A DNA stretch of 64,000 bases from Neisseria mucosa (GCF_003044445.1 NZ_POWX01000003.1:1-64000), one strand, 5' to 3'. Counted from the stretch's first letter, positions 51,383 to 60,786 are shown. The notes: generated by a model not told the origin, from the sequence alone. Made by a program: numbers and translations.

Positions 51383-52924
51383 ATGAATCAAACACACAAC
51401 ACAAACTTTTACGAAATGCTGAACGCTGCCTGCCGTAAAAACGGCAAAGGGACTGCGGTGTTCAATGATAAAGAAAAAACCACTTACCATGCACTCAAGC
51501 AGGAAGTCGATGCCGTAGCCGCATATCTGCAAAATATGGGCGTCAAATTCGGCGACAAAGTGGCTTTGGCGGTATCCAATTCGCCGGAGTTTATCAGCGC
51601 CTATTTTGCCGTCTCCGCCATCGGCGCGGTTGCCGTACCGATGAATACGTTTTTGAAAAACAACGAATACGCGTATATTTTGAACGACTGTAAAGCGCGG
51701 TTTATGTTTGCTTCGGCAGGTTTGCAGAAAGAATTGAAGGGGCTGAAAAAACAGACCCGCGTCGAGAAAATCATTTGGATAGGAGAAGCGAAAGCAGCGG
51801 ACGAAGCCGATGCGCGTTTTGAAGAAGCACGCCGTTTTTCGGGTACGCCCGATTTAAGCCGCCAGCCGAAAATCGATGATTTGGCGCATATTATTTACAC
51901 TTCCGGCACGACAGGCCACCCAAAAGGCGCATTGATCAGCTATGGCAACCTGTTCTCCAACCTTGAGGGCATCGAGCGCATCTTTAAGATTACCAAACGC
52001 GACCGCTTCGTCGTGTTCCTGCCGATGTTCCACAGCTTTACGCTGACGGCCATGGTGTTGCTGCCGATTTATATGGCGTGTTCGATTATTTTGGTGAAAT
52101 CCGTTTTCCCGTTCTCCAATGTTTTGAAACAGGTTTTATTCAAACGCGCGACCGTGTTTTTGGGCGTGCCCGCGATTTACACCGCCATGAGCAAGGCGAA
52201 AATCCCTTGGTATTTCAGATGGTTCAACCGCGTCCGTCTGTTTATCAGCGGCGGCGCGCCTTTGGCGGAACAAACCATCCTCGACTTTAAAGCGAAGTTC
52301 CCGCGTGCCAAGCTTTTGGAAGGCTACGGCTTGAGCGAATGCTCGCCCGTCGTCGCCGTCAACACGCCCGAAAGGCAAAAAGCCCGCAGCGTCGGCATCG
52401 CCTTGCCCGGATTGGAAGTCAAAGCCGTCAACGACGAATTGGTCGAAGTGCCGACGGGCGAAGTGGGCGAACTCATCGTCAAAGGCGGTTCGGTCATGCA
52501 GGGCTACCTGAATATGCGCGATGCCACGGACGAAGCCATCGTCAACGGCTGGCTGAAAACAGGCGATTTTGTCACGATAGACGAAGACGGCTTTATCTTT
52601 ATCGTCGACCGCAAAAAAGACCTGATTATTTCCAAAGGGCAAAACGTTTATCCGCGCGAAATCGAAGAGGCGATTTACAAACTCGACGCCGTCGAAGCCG
52701 CAGCCGTCATCGGCGTGAAAGACCAATACGCCGATGAAGAAATCATCGCCTTTATCCAACTCAAAGACGGCGAAACGTTGGACGAAGCCGACGTGCGCGC
52801 CCATTTGCGCGGACATTTGGCGAATTTCAAAATCCCCAAACAGATTTACTTTAAAGACGAACTGCCGAAAAACGCCACCGGCAAAGTGTTGAAACGGGTG
52901 TTGAAAGAGCAGTTTCAGAAATAA
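51383..52924 (+). CDS. Long-chain acyl-CoA ligase-like AMP-forming enzyme
   Basis: The 513-residue adenylate-forming enzyme has the P-loop HIIYTSGTTGHPKGALISYGNL, the A5 motif EGYGLSECSPVVAVN, the hinge GWLKTGDFVTIDEDGF with DRKKDLIISKGQNVYPREIEEA, and the catalytic Lys in PKNATGKVLKR. It activates a carboxylic acid, probably a fatty acid, to its CoA thioester. It lies between yejE and yejF but is not functionally related to the importer. Confidence 0.88.
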   Translation: MNQTHNTNFYEMLNAACRKNGKGTAVFNDKEKTTYHALKQEVDAVAAYLQNMGVKFGDKVALAVSNSPEFISAYFAVSAIGAVAVPMNTFLKNNEYAYILNDCKARFMFASAGLQKELKGLKKQTRVEKIIWIGEAKAADEADARFEEARRFSGTPDLSRQPKIDDLAHIIYTSGTTGHPKGALISYGNLFSNLEGIERIFKITKRDRFVVFLPMFHSFTLTAMVLLPIYMACSIILVKSVFPFSNVLKQVLFKRATVFLGVPAIYTAMSKAKIPWYFRWFNRVRLFISGGAPLAEQTILDFKAKFPRAKLLEGYGLSECSPVVAVNTPERQKARSVGIALPGLEVKAVNDELVEVPTGEVGELIVKGGSVMQGYLNMRDATDEAIVNGWLKTGDFVTIDEDGFIFIVDRKKDLIISKGQNVYPREIEEAIYKLDAVEAAAVIGVKDQYADEEIIAFIQLKDGETLDEADVRAHLRGHLANFKIPKQIYFKDELPKNATGKVLKRVLKEQFQK

Positions 52925-53115
52925 TAAGCGTTCAGACAACCTCGGTTTGCGGGTTTGAATCAGAGGTCGTCTGAAAAGCAGAAAGCCGATGTTTGCTGGG
53001 CGCGTTTCTTGTAAACCATCAGATATGGCTTATTGCTTCGTAAGATTCCTGTCCGTGCGGCGGGTATTGCCGATTTGATTCCACCCGTTTTCCGTTTTCA
53101 GACGACCTCGATATC

Positions 53116-54663
53116 ATGACAAAACCCATCCTTGAAATTGAAAACCTAAACGCCTCGTTCCCCGGCAAGCAAGTCCTGCACGATGTCAGCCTGACCGTAC
53201 AGACCGGCAGGAAACTGGCATTGGTCGGCGAGAGCGGCAGCGGTAAAACCGTGTTGGCGCAGGGCATTATGCGGCTGAATCCGCTGGTGTCGTTTGAAGG
53301 TCGTCTGAAGTTCGACGGCAACGATTTGCTGATCCAATCCGAACGCGCCCTGCAAAAGCTGCGCGGGCGGGAAATCGGCATGGTGTTTCAAGAACCGATG
53401 ACCGCGCTCAACCCCGTGATGCGCGTTGGCGCGCAGATTGCCGAAGTGCTGACCCTGCATCTGGGTTTGGATAAAAAACAGGCATGGGCGAGGGCGGTCG
53501 AACTCTTGGCGGAAACCGGCATCCGCGAGCCGGAGCAAAAAGCCTTTGCCTATCCCTTCCAGCTTTCCGGCGGACAGCGGCAGCGGGCGATGATTGCGAT
53601 GGCGGTTGCCGCCGAACCCAAGCTCCTGATTGCCGACGAACCGACCACCGCCCTGGATGTCGCCGTGCAGGCGCAGATTCTCGATTTGTTGGCGCGCTTG
53701 CAGCAGGCGCACAACATGACCATGCTCTACATCACCCACGACCTGAACCTTGTCCGCTGCTTTGCAGACGACGTCGCTGTGATGCGCGGCGGACGCATTG
53801 TCGAAACGGGTGCAGCGGCGGAAGTATTCGCCCATCCGCAACACGAATACACGAAAATGCTGTTGAACGCCGGTGCCGCGCGCAAGGTCGTACCTTTGGC
53901 GGACAATCCCGCCACCGTCTTGCAGGCGGAGCAGATTTCCGTTGCCGTCAAAGAAACAGCAGGCTGGTTCAAAAAACGCAGCAAAACCTTGCTGGAGCCG
54001 GTGTCCTTCGATTTGAAAGCAGGCGAAACGCTGGGCATCATTGGCGAAAGCGGCTGCGGCAAAACCACGCTGGCAAAAGCCGTCATGCACCTTATCGATG
54101 CGGAAGGTCGTCTGAAAATCAACGGCGAAGACTGGAAACACGAATCCAGACGCGATATACAAATGGTGTTCCAAGACCCCTTCGGCGCATTCAACCCGCG
54201 CATGAACGTCTTTAATATCGTTTCCGAAGCCCTGCGCGTTCACGAACCCGATTTGTCCCGTGCAGAAATGCGGCAGCGCGTGCAAGACGTATTGCGGCAG
54301 GTCGGGCTGCCCGAAGACGCACTCGAACGCTATCCGCACGCCTTTTCCGGCGGACAACGCCAGCGGCTCGCCATCGCCCGCGCCATCATCGTCCGCCCGA
54401 AAATCCTCGTTTTGGACGAACCCACCAGCGCGCTCGACGTACAATGGCAGCAACAGATTCTGGAGCTGCTCGCCGATTTGCAGAAAAAACACGGTCTCAG
54501 CCTCATCATCATCAGCCACGACCTCGCCGTCATCCGCGCCCTGTCGCACCGCGTGATGGTTTTGAAAGACGGTAAAATCGTCGAAGAGGGCGGCTGCGAA
54601 ACCGTATTTGCCAACCCTTCCAGCGATTACACGCGCCATCTGATGAGTTTCAGGGCAGGCTGA
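53116..54663 (+). CDS. yejF: Peptide ABC importer ATPase YejF (two ATPase domains)
   Basis: The 515-residue protein is a tandem ABC ATPase: first Walker A GESGSGKT near residue 38 with signature LSGGQRQRAMIAM and Walker B LLIADEPTTALD; second Walker A GESGCGKTT near residue 312 with FSGGQRQRLAIARAI and LVLDEPTSALD. This is the YejF layout. Two in-frame DUS give EGRLK once in each half at equivalent positions. It lies 1.8 kb from yejE, separated by the CoA ligase. Confidence 0.92.
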   Translation: MTKPILEIENLNASFPGKQVLHDVSLTVQTGRKLALVGESGSGKTVLAQGIMRLNPLVSFEGRLKFDGNDLLIQSERALQKLRGREIGMVFQEPMTALNPVMRVGAQIAEVLTLHLGLDKKQAWARAVELLAETGIREPEQKAFAYPFQLSGGQRQRAMIAMAVAAEPKLLIADEPTTALDVAVQAQILDLLARLQQAHNMTMLYITHDLNLVRCFADDVAVMRGGRIVETGAAAEVFAHPQHEYTKMLLNAGAARKVVPLADNPATVLQAEQISVAVKETAGWFKKRSKTLLEPVSFDLKAGETLGIIGESGCGKTTLAKAVMHLIDAEGRLKINGEDWKHESRRDIQMVFQDPFGAFNPRMNVFNIVSEALRVHEPDLSRAEMRQRVQDVLRQVGLPEDALERYPHAFSGGQRQRLAIARAIIVRPKILVLDEPTSALDVQWQQQILELLADLQKKHGLSLIIISHDLAVIRALSHRVMVLKDGKIVEEGGCETVFANPSSDYTRHLMSFRAG

Positions 54664-54743
54664 CCTGTCGGACAGGTCGTCTGAAAAACATTAGCCAATC
54701 CCGATGGCAACCTTACAAAAAAACTATTACACTTTGGCGACAC

Positions 54744-54772
54744 TTGAAATTTTCAGCCCCAAGCCCTATCCT
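54744..54772 (+). promoter_or_regulatory. Putative promoter of trxA
   Basis: -35 TTGAAA (54744-54749) and -10 TATCCT (54767-54772) with a 17-base spacer, 42 bases before the trxA start. Confidence 0.5.
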
Positions 54773-54813
54773 GCACAATATCTGATTCAATTTGACACAA
54801 AAAGGAAAAACTC

Positions 54814-55146
54814 ATGAGCAGCGAACTGATTATCCACACCACCGATGCAAATTTCGAACAAGACGTTTTGAAATCCGACGTTCCCGTATTGTTGGACTTC
54901 TGGGCACCTTGGTGCGGCCCTTGCAAAATGATCGCTCCGATTTTGGACGACATCGCAGCCGAATTTGAAGGTCGTCTGAAAGTCGTCAAACTCAACATCG
55001 ACGACAACGAAGCCACTCCAGCCAAATTCGGCGTGCGCGGTATTCCGACGCTGATGGTGTTCAAAAACGGCGAAAACGTCGCCACCAAAGTCGGCGCATT
55101 GGCAAAAGGTCAGTTGACCGCATTTGTAAACGCTTCTTTGGCTTAA
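54814..55146 (+). CDS. trxA: Thioredoxin
   Basis: The 110-residue cytosolic thioredoxin has the active site WAPWCGPCKM with Cys34 and Cys37, and the cis-Pro loop GIPTLMVFKNG. It reduces protein disulfides and could supply electrons to the DsbD at 20640-22445. AAAAAGGAAAAACTC precedes the ATG. A perfect DUS (54969-54980) encodes EGRLK in the middle of the fold. Confidence 0.95.
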   Translation: MSSELIIHTTDANFEQDVLKSDVPVLLDFWAPWCGPCKMIAPILDDIAAEFEGRLKVVKLNIDDNEATPAKFGVRGIPTLMVFKNGENVATKVGALAKGQLTAFVNASLA

Positions 55147-55156
55147 GTTTCAACAA

Positions 55157-55195
55157 CGCAAAAGGTCGTCTGAAAATTTTCAGACGACCTTTTTG
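55157..55195 (+). terminator. DUS palindrome terminator of trxA
   Basis: GCAAAAGGTCGTCTGAAAA directly followed by its complement and T-rich sequence. Confidence 0.82.
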
Positions 55196-55243
55196 CTATA
55201 ATTTCCCTTTTCCCCGAACTAGAAAACAGGTACAGGCGGCAAT

Positions 55244-57271
55244 ATGGAAGTCATCCAATACCCAAATTCCCCTTTCAAACTCCACCAACCCTTCCCGCCC
55301 GCCGGCGACCAGCCTACCGCCATTGCCGACCTGCTCGAAGGACTTTCAGACGGCCTTGCCTATCAAACCCTGCTCGGCGTAACCGGTTCGGGAAAAACCT
55401 ACACCATGGCGAACGTCATCGCCCAAAGCGGCCGCCCCGCCATCATTATGGCGCACAACAAAACCCTTGCCGCCCAGCTTTATGCCGAAATGCGCGAGTT
55501 TTTTCCTGAAAACGCGGTGGAATATTTCGTCTCCTACTACGACTATTACCAGCCCGAAGCCTATGTGCCCAGCCGCGATTTGTTCATCGAAAAAGACAGC
55601 GCAATCAACGAACACATCGAGCAGATGCGCCTTTCCGCCACCAAAAACCTGATGACGCGCGACGACGTGATTATCGTCGCCACCGTATCCGCCATTTACG
55701 GTATCGGCGATCCGACCGAGTATCAACAAATGGTGTTGTCCGTCAAAGAAGGCGACACCATCGAGCAGCGCGACATCATCGCCACACTCGTTTCCATGCA
55801 GTACGAACGCGGCGATTTGGACTTCAAACGCGGCAGCTTCCGCGTGCGCGGCGACGTGATTGACGTGTACCCCGCCGAAAGCTCCGAAAACGCCTTGCGT
55901 ATCAGCCTGTTTGATGACGAAATCGACCGCCTCGATATGTTCGACCCGCTTTCAGGCAGCCTGCACCAACGCGTCGGCCGCTACACCGTCTTCCCGTCCA
56001 GCCACTACGTTACCCCGCGCGATACCGTATTGCGCGCCTGCGAGTCCATCAAAGAAGAATTGCGCGAACGCATCGAATTTTTCGTCCGCGAACAACGCCC
56101 CGTCGAGCAACAACGCATCGAACAGCGCACCCGCTTCGACCTCGAAATGCTCTACGAAATGGGCTTCTGCAAAGGCATCGAAAACTACTCCCGCCACTTC
56201 TCCGGCAAAAAAGAAGGCGAACCGCCGCCCACACTGATGGACTACCTGCCCGACAACGCCATCATGTTCATCGACGAAAGCCACGTTACCGTAACCCAAA
56301 TCGGCGGCATGTACAAAGGCGACGCATCGCGCAAGCAAAACCTCGTGGACTACGGCTTCCGCCTGCCTTCCGCCCGCGACAACCGCCCGCTCAAATTCCA
56401 CGAATTTGAAAAAGTCATGCCGCAAACCATTTTTGTTTCCGCCACTCCCGCCAAATACGAAGAAGAACACGCCGGACAAGTGGTCGAACAAGTCGTCCGC
56501 CCCACAGGGCTGGTCGACCCCCAAATCATCATCCGCCCCGTCGCTACCCAAGTCGATGACTTAATGAGCGAAATCAACGACCGCATCCAAAAAGGCGAAC
56601 GCGTACTCGTTACCACCCTCACCAAACGCATGGCGGAGCAACTCACCGACTATTACAGCGAACTCGGCATCAAAGTGCGCTACCTGCACAGCGACATTGA
56701 TACCGTCGAGCGCGTAGAAATCATCCGCGATTTGCGGCTGGGATTGTTTGACGTACTCGTCGGCATCAACCTGCTGCGCGAAGGCTTGGACATCCCCGAA
56801 GTCTCCCTCGTCGCCATTCTCGACGCCGACAAAGAAGGCTTCCTGCGCTCCCACCGCAGCCTGATTCAAACCATAGGCCGCGCCGCGCGCAACGTAAACG
56901 GCGTCGCCATCCTGTACGCCGACAAAATCACCGACTCCATGAAAGCCGCCATCGACGAAACCGAACGCCGCCGTGAAAAACAGATGAAATTCAACGAAGA
57001 ACACGGCATCATGCCGCAGCAGATTAAAAAACAGGTCAAAGACATCATCGACGGCGTGTACCACGAAGAAGACAGCGGCAAGGGTCGTCTGAAAGGTAAA
57101 AACAAGGTTAAAGTCGGCGAGATTCACAACGAAGAAGACGCGATTAAAGAAATCGCCAAACTGGAGAAGGCTATGCAGCAGGCGGCTAGGGATTTGCAGT
57201 TTGAAGAGGCGGCTGTTCTTCGTGATAGAATACGGAATATTAAGGAAAATCTGTTGTTTGGAGCGGAATAA
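55244..57271 (+). CDS. uvrB: Excinuclease ABC subunit B
   Basis: The 675-residue helicase-like damage-verification protein of nucleotide excision repair has Walker A GVTGSGKTYTMAN, the beta-hairpin region (VSYYDYYQPEAYVPSRD), the DEAD-like box FIDESHV, helicase motif VI (QTIGRAARN) and a C-terminal UVR domain (AMQQAARDLQFEEAAVLRDRI). An AGGCCGTCTGAA-dialect DUS near 55345 encodes SDGL near the N-terminus and an AGGTCGTCTGAA DUS encodes GRLK near residue 615. Confidence 0.95.
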   Translation: MEVIQYPNSPFKLHQPFPPAGDQPTAIADLLEGLSDGLAYQTLLGVTGSGKTYTMANVIAQSGRPAIIMAHNKTLAAQLYAEMREFFPENAVEYFVSYYDYYQPEAYVPSRDLFIEKDSAINEHIEQMRLSATKNLMTRDDVIIVATVSAIYGIGDPTEYQQMVLSVKEGDTIEQRDIIATLVSMQYERGDLDFKRGSFRVRGDVIDVYPAESSENALRISLFDDEIDRLDMFDPLSGSLHQRVGRYTVFPSSHYVTPRDTVLRACESIKEELRERIEFFVREQRPVEQQRIEQRTRFDLEMLYEMGFCKGIENYSRHFSGKKEGEPPPTLMDYLPDNAIMFIDESHVTVTQIGGMYKGDASRKQNLVDYGFRLPSARDNRPLKFHEFEKVMPQTIFVSATPAKYEEEHAGQVVEQVVRPTGLVDPQIIIRPVATQVDDLMSEINDRIQKGERVLVTTLTKRMAEQLTDYYSELGIKVRYLHSDIDTVERVEIIRDLRLGLFDVLVGINLLREGLDIPEVSLVAILDADKEGFLRSHRSLIQTIGRAARNVNGVAILYADKITDSMKAAIDETERRREKQMKFNEEHGIMPQQIKKQVKDIIDGVYHEEDSGKGRLKGKNKVKVGEIHNEEDAIKEIAKLEKAMQQAARDLQFEEAAVLRDRIRNIKENLLFGAE

Positions 57272-57298
57272 TTTTATTTAACATGGAGATTGAATTAA

Positions 57299-58183
57299 AT
57301 GACTTCTATTATTTTAGAACTACAAAGCCTAGCTGCCAACCCAAATAGTGATGTAGAAGAGTTAGTAAGTAAAACATTAATGGTTGCAAGAAAATTAAAA
57401 ATTAATGAATTAACTGAATGGTGTAATAATGAATTACAAGGTTATTCATCAGAAAATTTACCAAAATATAGAATATTTTATGGAGAGTTAAAAGCTTTTA
57501 ACCCTTATCATGGCGATGTTCCATTTATGCTTCCTGATGAATTGAGAGAACTAGTAACAAAAATTAAATATACATCATCAATTAGTGAAATAAGAAACCT
57601 ATTAAAGACAAAATGTAATAGCTTTCAAAGAGTTTTACCTAATAATTTAAAACAGTCTTTAATGGATTTACAAAAAACTCCATTTCCGCTTGAGCCGAAA
57701 ATAATCATTCATTCAATTGACCTGATGAATATTCAATCAAAGGTAAGACAGCTAATTTTAGATTGGGCATTACGACTGGAAGAGGAAGGTATTTTAGGAA
57801 ATGGTATCCAATTTACAAAATCAGAACAGGAGAAAGCAATGTCAAACCAATTCAATATTCAGAATATGCAAGGGTTTATTGGGGATATTTTTGGCGGTAA
57901 TGTTCAGCAAAATATTCAAGACGGTATTCATATTGAAAAAGAAAATTTCAATGAACTGGCTAACTTTTTAGCAAAAAACGGGATTCCATCTGCCGAATTA
58001 GAAGATTTACGAAATGCACTGATAGAAGATGGTCAGCCCACAGATAAAAAATTCGGCTCAAAAGTAAGTGCATGGATTGGCAATATTGTTACAAAGGCTT
58101 CTACCGGTGCAATTGATGTTTCAGTAGGTACTATTGCAGGAATATTAACTAATGCGATTTCAAAATATTATGGCTTAATGTAA
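57299..58183 (+). CDS. AbiTii-domain protein (possible abortive-infection gene)
   Basis: The 294-residue AT-rich product begins with a domain that resembles AbiTii: IILELQSLAANPNSDVEELV, LMVARKLKINELTEWCNNELQGY, then a Tyr/Arg segment and an NPYHGDVPF motif (about residues 70-80). The remaining part has Asn/Gln/Gly-rich sequence (about 180-205) and a C-terminal hydrophobic stretch (TIAGILTNAISKYYGL) that may touch the membrane. AbiTii is named from abortive phage infection; the activity is unknown. It directly follows uvrB, with GGAG before the ATG, no DUS inside, and composition unlike uvrB. Confidence 0.7.
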   Translation: MTSIILELQSLAANPNSDVEELVSKTLMVARKLKINELTEWCNNELQGYSSENLPKYRIFYGELKAFNPYHGDVPFMLPDELRELVTKIKYTSSISEIRNLLKTKCNSFQRVLPNNLKQSLMDLQKTPFPLEPKIIIHSIDLMNIQSKVRQLILDWALRLEEEGILGNGIQFTKSEQEKAMSNQFNIQNMQGFIGDIFGGNVQQNIQDGIHIEKENFNELANFLAKNGIPSAELEDLRNALIEDGQPTDKKFGSKVSAWIGNIVTKASTGAIDVSVGTIAGILTNAISKYYGLM

Positions 58184-58464
58184 GCAAATGAAATATGTGC
58201 GGCTCCACCACACACGCCGTCCCCAACCGCCCAAAACCGCGTGCCTGCCTGCAGCTCACATCCTACCACCACGCTAACGCAGCAAGCCGTAGTCTGCATG
58301 ACCAACCGTGTGCGTGGCTGCGCCACACAACCTACCTGCGGGCGGCACAAACTTTAAAACCGACGTGTAGAGTGTGTGCGGTACGCACGCACGCGTTCTT
58401 TGTCGTTCAAACCATTGTTTCAAACTTTCAGACGACCTCAAATGTCGTCTGAAAATCTCTAGCA
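58184..58464. other. C-rich non-coding stretch
   Basis: The plus strand from about 58197 to 58400 is rich in C and A (CACCACACACGCC and similar) in sharp contrast to the AT-rich gene before it. No credible gene is visible. An inverted DUS pair lies near 58429-58453. Confidence 0.4.
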
Positions 58465-58569
58465 AGCGTAGGTCGGATACTTGTATCCGACAAAATCTTT
58501 AACATACCGGTCATTGCAATCTATTGCAGCAATGCTCGAAATGTCGGATTCGAGAATCCGACCTACGCT
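58465..58569. repeat. 105-bp compound inverted-repeat element
   Basis: Outer 14-base arms AGCGTAGGTCGGAT (58465-58478) and ATCCGACCTACGCT (58556-58569). Each arm also forms its own small hairpin, GTCGGAT/ATCCGAC around six bases. The interior has no gene. It looks like a small non-autonomous mobile or REP-like unit and ends exactly at the OmpA remnant. Confidence 0.7.
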
Positions 58570-58570
58570 A

Positions 58571-58741
58571 AACTGGTTTGAGGCAAAAGGGTTGCATCAA
58601 AACTATCAAACCGAAGGTCTCGGCGCCGCCAATCCCGTTGCGCCAAACGCCAACGATGACGGCAGCGACAATCCCGAAGGTCGCGCTAAAAACCGCCGTG
58701 TAGAGATCATCGTCAATAAAACGAAGAAGTTGGGCGAATAA
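58571..58741 (+). pseudogene. Remnant of an OmpA C-terminal (peptidoglycan-binding) domain
   Basis: The last 56 codons read NWFEAKGLHQNYQTEGLGAANP ... NPEGRAKNRRVEIIVNKTK, the end of an OmpA/MotB-type domain including the RAKNRRVEI helix. There is no upstream start or the rest of the domain; the 105-bp repeat abuts it. It is therefore a truncated remnant. Confidence 0.85.
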
Positions 58742-58756
58742 TCTTAACCTTAAAAC

Positions 58757-58800
58757 AAAGGTCGTCTGAAAACCAATTTTGAGTTTTCAGACGACCTTTT
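58757..58800. terminator. DUS hairpin
   Basis: Arms AAAGGTCGTCTGAAAAC / GTTTTCAGACGACCTTT, between the OmpA remnant and the MFS gene end. Confidence 0.78.
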
Positions 58801-58828
58801 GCTGATTTTAGGCTGTCGATACGGTTGT

Positions 58829-60148
58829 TTAAGAGCTGATTTCCTCCAGCGTCCTGCCTTTCGTTTCTTCGCCTAAAGCCAAAATCACCAATACAATCAG
58901 CATCATCACGCCGGCGAACATCATGAATATATTGCCGAATCCGCCGCTGCCACCGACCATTTTGGCGACCACCATAGGCGCAAGAATGCCGCCGATACGT
59001 CCGATTGCGCCAGCCCAGCCGGAGGCGAAGGCGCGGAAGCGGAGGGGGTAGAGTTCGGGCGTGTAGGTGTATAAAACGCCCCATGCGCCGAGGTTGAAGA
59101 ACGACATCAGGCTGCCCCATACCATGACTTCGGCGGCGCTGCTGCTTTGTCCGAAAAACCACGCACAGACGGCACAGGCGGCGAGAAAGCCCGCCAAAGT
59201 CGCTTTGCGCCCGATTTTTTCCACCAATGCCGCCGCCGCGATGTAGCCGGGCAGTTGCGCGACAATCATCACCAGCACATATTCAAAGGTTTTAACCACC
59301 GTATTGCCTTGTTCGACCAAGAGTTTCGGCAGCCAAGTAAAAATGCCGTAATAGGAAAAGACGATGCCGAACCAAACCAACCACAGCATCAGCGTGCGCC
59401 GTGCGAAAGGCTGTTGCCATAATTGTATGAAACGGATGCGCTGTTTTTGCTGTTGCGGCGGTGCTACGGCTGTTGCAGCGGGCGCAATCCCCGCTTCCTC
59501 TTCCAAGCGGCTGACCAGCCGGTGCGCTTCGTCCGTTTTGCCTTGCGAGAGCAGGTATGGGACGGATTCGGGGATGAATTTCAGCACCAGCGGGATATAA
59601 AAAATAGGCAGCGCGCCGATTAAAAACGCGCTGTGCCAGCCGAATTTTGGGATAAAGAAATAGGAAGCGAGTGCGGCGGCAAGCCAGCCCAAGCCCCAAA
59701 AACTTTCCAGCAACACGATAAACCGACCGCGTACTTTCGGAGGGGCGTATTCGCTGACCAATGACACCGCGACGGGAAGCTGTCCGCCCAGTCCTACGCC
59801 GACAAAGAAGCGGCAGATAAGTAGTGTTGCAATGTCGGGAGCGAAGGCGCATAGGCCTGTCGCCGTGCTGTACACCGCCATGGTCGCGGCAAATACGGTT
59901 TTCCTGCCGAAGCGGTCTGCCAGCCAGCCGCTCGCTACCGCCCCCAGTGCCATGCCGATAAAGGCGATGCTGACTATCCAGCCCAGTTGCGCCGGCTGCA
60001 ATCCCCATTCTTTGCCCAATGCGGGCAATATAAACGACACGATGCCGGTATCCATTGCGTCAAACAACCAACCGATGCCGACCAATACCAGTAATTTGTA
60101 GTGGAACCTGCACGGCGGCAATGCTTGCAGGCGGGAAAGAATGTCCAT
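58829..60148 (-). CDS. MFS transporter (sugar/aromatic-acid porter type)
   Basis: The 439-residue protein has 12 predicted helices. It starts MDILSRLQALPPCRFHYKLLVL and has the family opening GWLFDAMDTGIVSFILPAL, MFS motif A GWLADRFGRKTVFAA, and ESVPYLLSQGKTDEAHRLV before the central loop. It resembles NiaP/aromatic acid:H+ symporters, but the substrate is unknown. The ATG at 60148 has AGGAG upstream; the frame extends 91 codons further without such a site. Confidence 0.85.
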   Translation of the reverse strand: MDILSRLQALPPCRFHYKLLVLVGIGWLFDAMDTGIVSFILPALGKEWGLQPAQLGWIVSIAFIGMALGAVASGWLADRFGRKTVFAATMAVYSTATGLCAFAPDIATLLICRFFVGVGLGGQLPVAVSLVSEYAPPKVRGRFIVLLESFWGLGWLAAALASYFFIPKFGWHSAFLIGALPIFYIPLVLKFIPESVPYLLSQGKTDEAHRLVSRLEEEAGIAPAATAVAPPQQQKQRIRFIQLWQQPFARRTLMLWLVWFGIVFSYYGIFTWLPKLLVEQGNTVVKTFEYVLVMIVAQLPGYIAAAALVEKIGRKATLAGFLAACAVCAWFFGQSSSAAEVMVWGSLMSFFNLGAWGVLYTYTPELYPLRFRAFASGWAGAIGRIGGILAPMVVAKMVGGSGGFGNIFMMFAGVMMLIVLVILALGEETKGRTLEEISS

Positions 60149-60510
60149 CTTGGTTCTCCTTTGGGGTTTTGAGGAAACATATATAGCAGATTCGCTTGAT
60201 TTTTGATACGGTATCTGACGACATGGATGCTTTTGATTTGGACTTACAGTAGAGTTTTTGCGAAATTGGGTGTTAGCAGAAAGCAGACCCAGTGCTTGAG
60301 TGTGTACTGAAAATGGTTTGAGGTCGTCTGAAAAGCAAAAAACAGTAGGTGAGGTCGGGTTGATAAGCACAACGCTTTCTGACAAGCTGTTCCCACTCGG
60401 CTGATTCTGTCGGAACGACAAGTTCGCTCAATTGACTTGGAAAATAAGGAATTTTTACAAGCTATTATTGTCTAATGAATTTAATGAAACAACCAATAAG
60501 GAAGGGTAAT
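60149..60510. other. Divergent intergenic region
   Basis: No gene supported. One DUS lies near 60322-60334. Promoters for the MFS gene and the small secreted protein are expected here. Confidence 0.4.
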
Positions 60511-60771
60511 ATGAAAGTAGTAAAAGGAACCCTTTGGGTTATGTTAGGATCGTTACTGGCTTTCCCGGTTTTTGCTAAAACTTTTACTTACACAGCTCAG
60601 TGCAATATTCAGGTTATTGACCCGAAAAAAGCTCCTAATCCACCTGCGCGGGTTACTGGGGCAGGAACGGGTAAAACAGCAGACGCTGCTTGTACAGCTG
60701 CAAAAAAAGATGCAACCCAAAAAGCGCCGGCCGGAACCTATGCCAGACATTGTCAATGTAAACCTGCTTAA
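60511..60771 (+). CDS. Small secreted Cys-containing protein
   Basis: The 86-residue product has a Sec signal peptide (MKVVKGTLWVMLGSLLAFPVFA, cleavage before KTFTYT) and a basic mature part of about 64 residues with four Cys (QCNI, AACTA and the C-terminal HCQC), suggesting two disulfides. Family not recognised. AAGGGTAAT precedes the ATG at 60511; an in-frame ATG at 60475 would spoil the signal peptide. The next gene begins 15 bases later, so the two are probably co-transcribed. Confidence 0.65.
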   Translation: MKVVKGTLWVMLGSLLAFPVFAKTFTYTAQCNIQVIDPKKAPNPPARVTGAGTGKTADAACTAAKKDATQKAPAGTYARHCQCKPA

Positions 60772-60786
60772 ATTGGAGAATCAAGA

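Noticed and set aside
53146..54639. 497-codon minus-strand frame opposite yejF
   Set aside because: Shadow of a textbook tandem ABC ATPase.
57299..58183. AbiTii-like gene as part of uvrB operon function in repair
   Set aside because: Composition, lack of uptake words and domain content differ from uvrB; proximity alone does not support a repair role.
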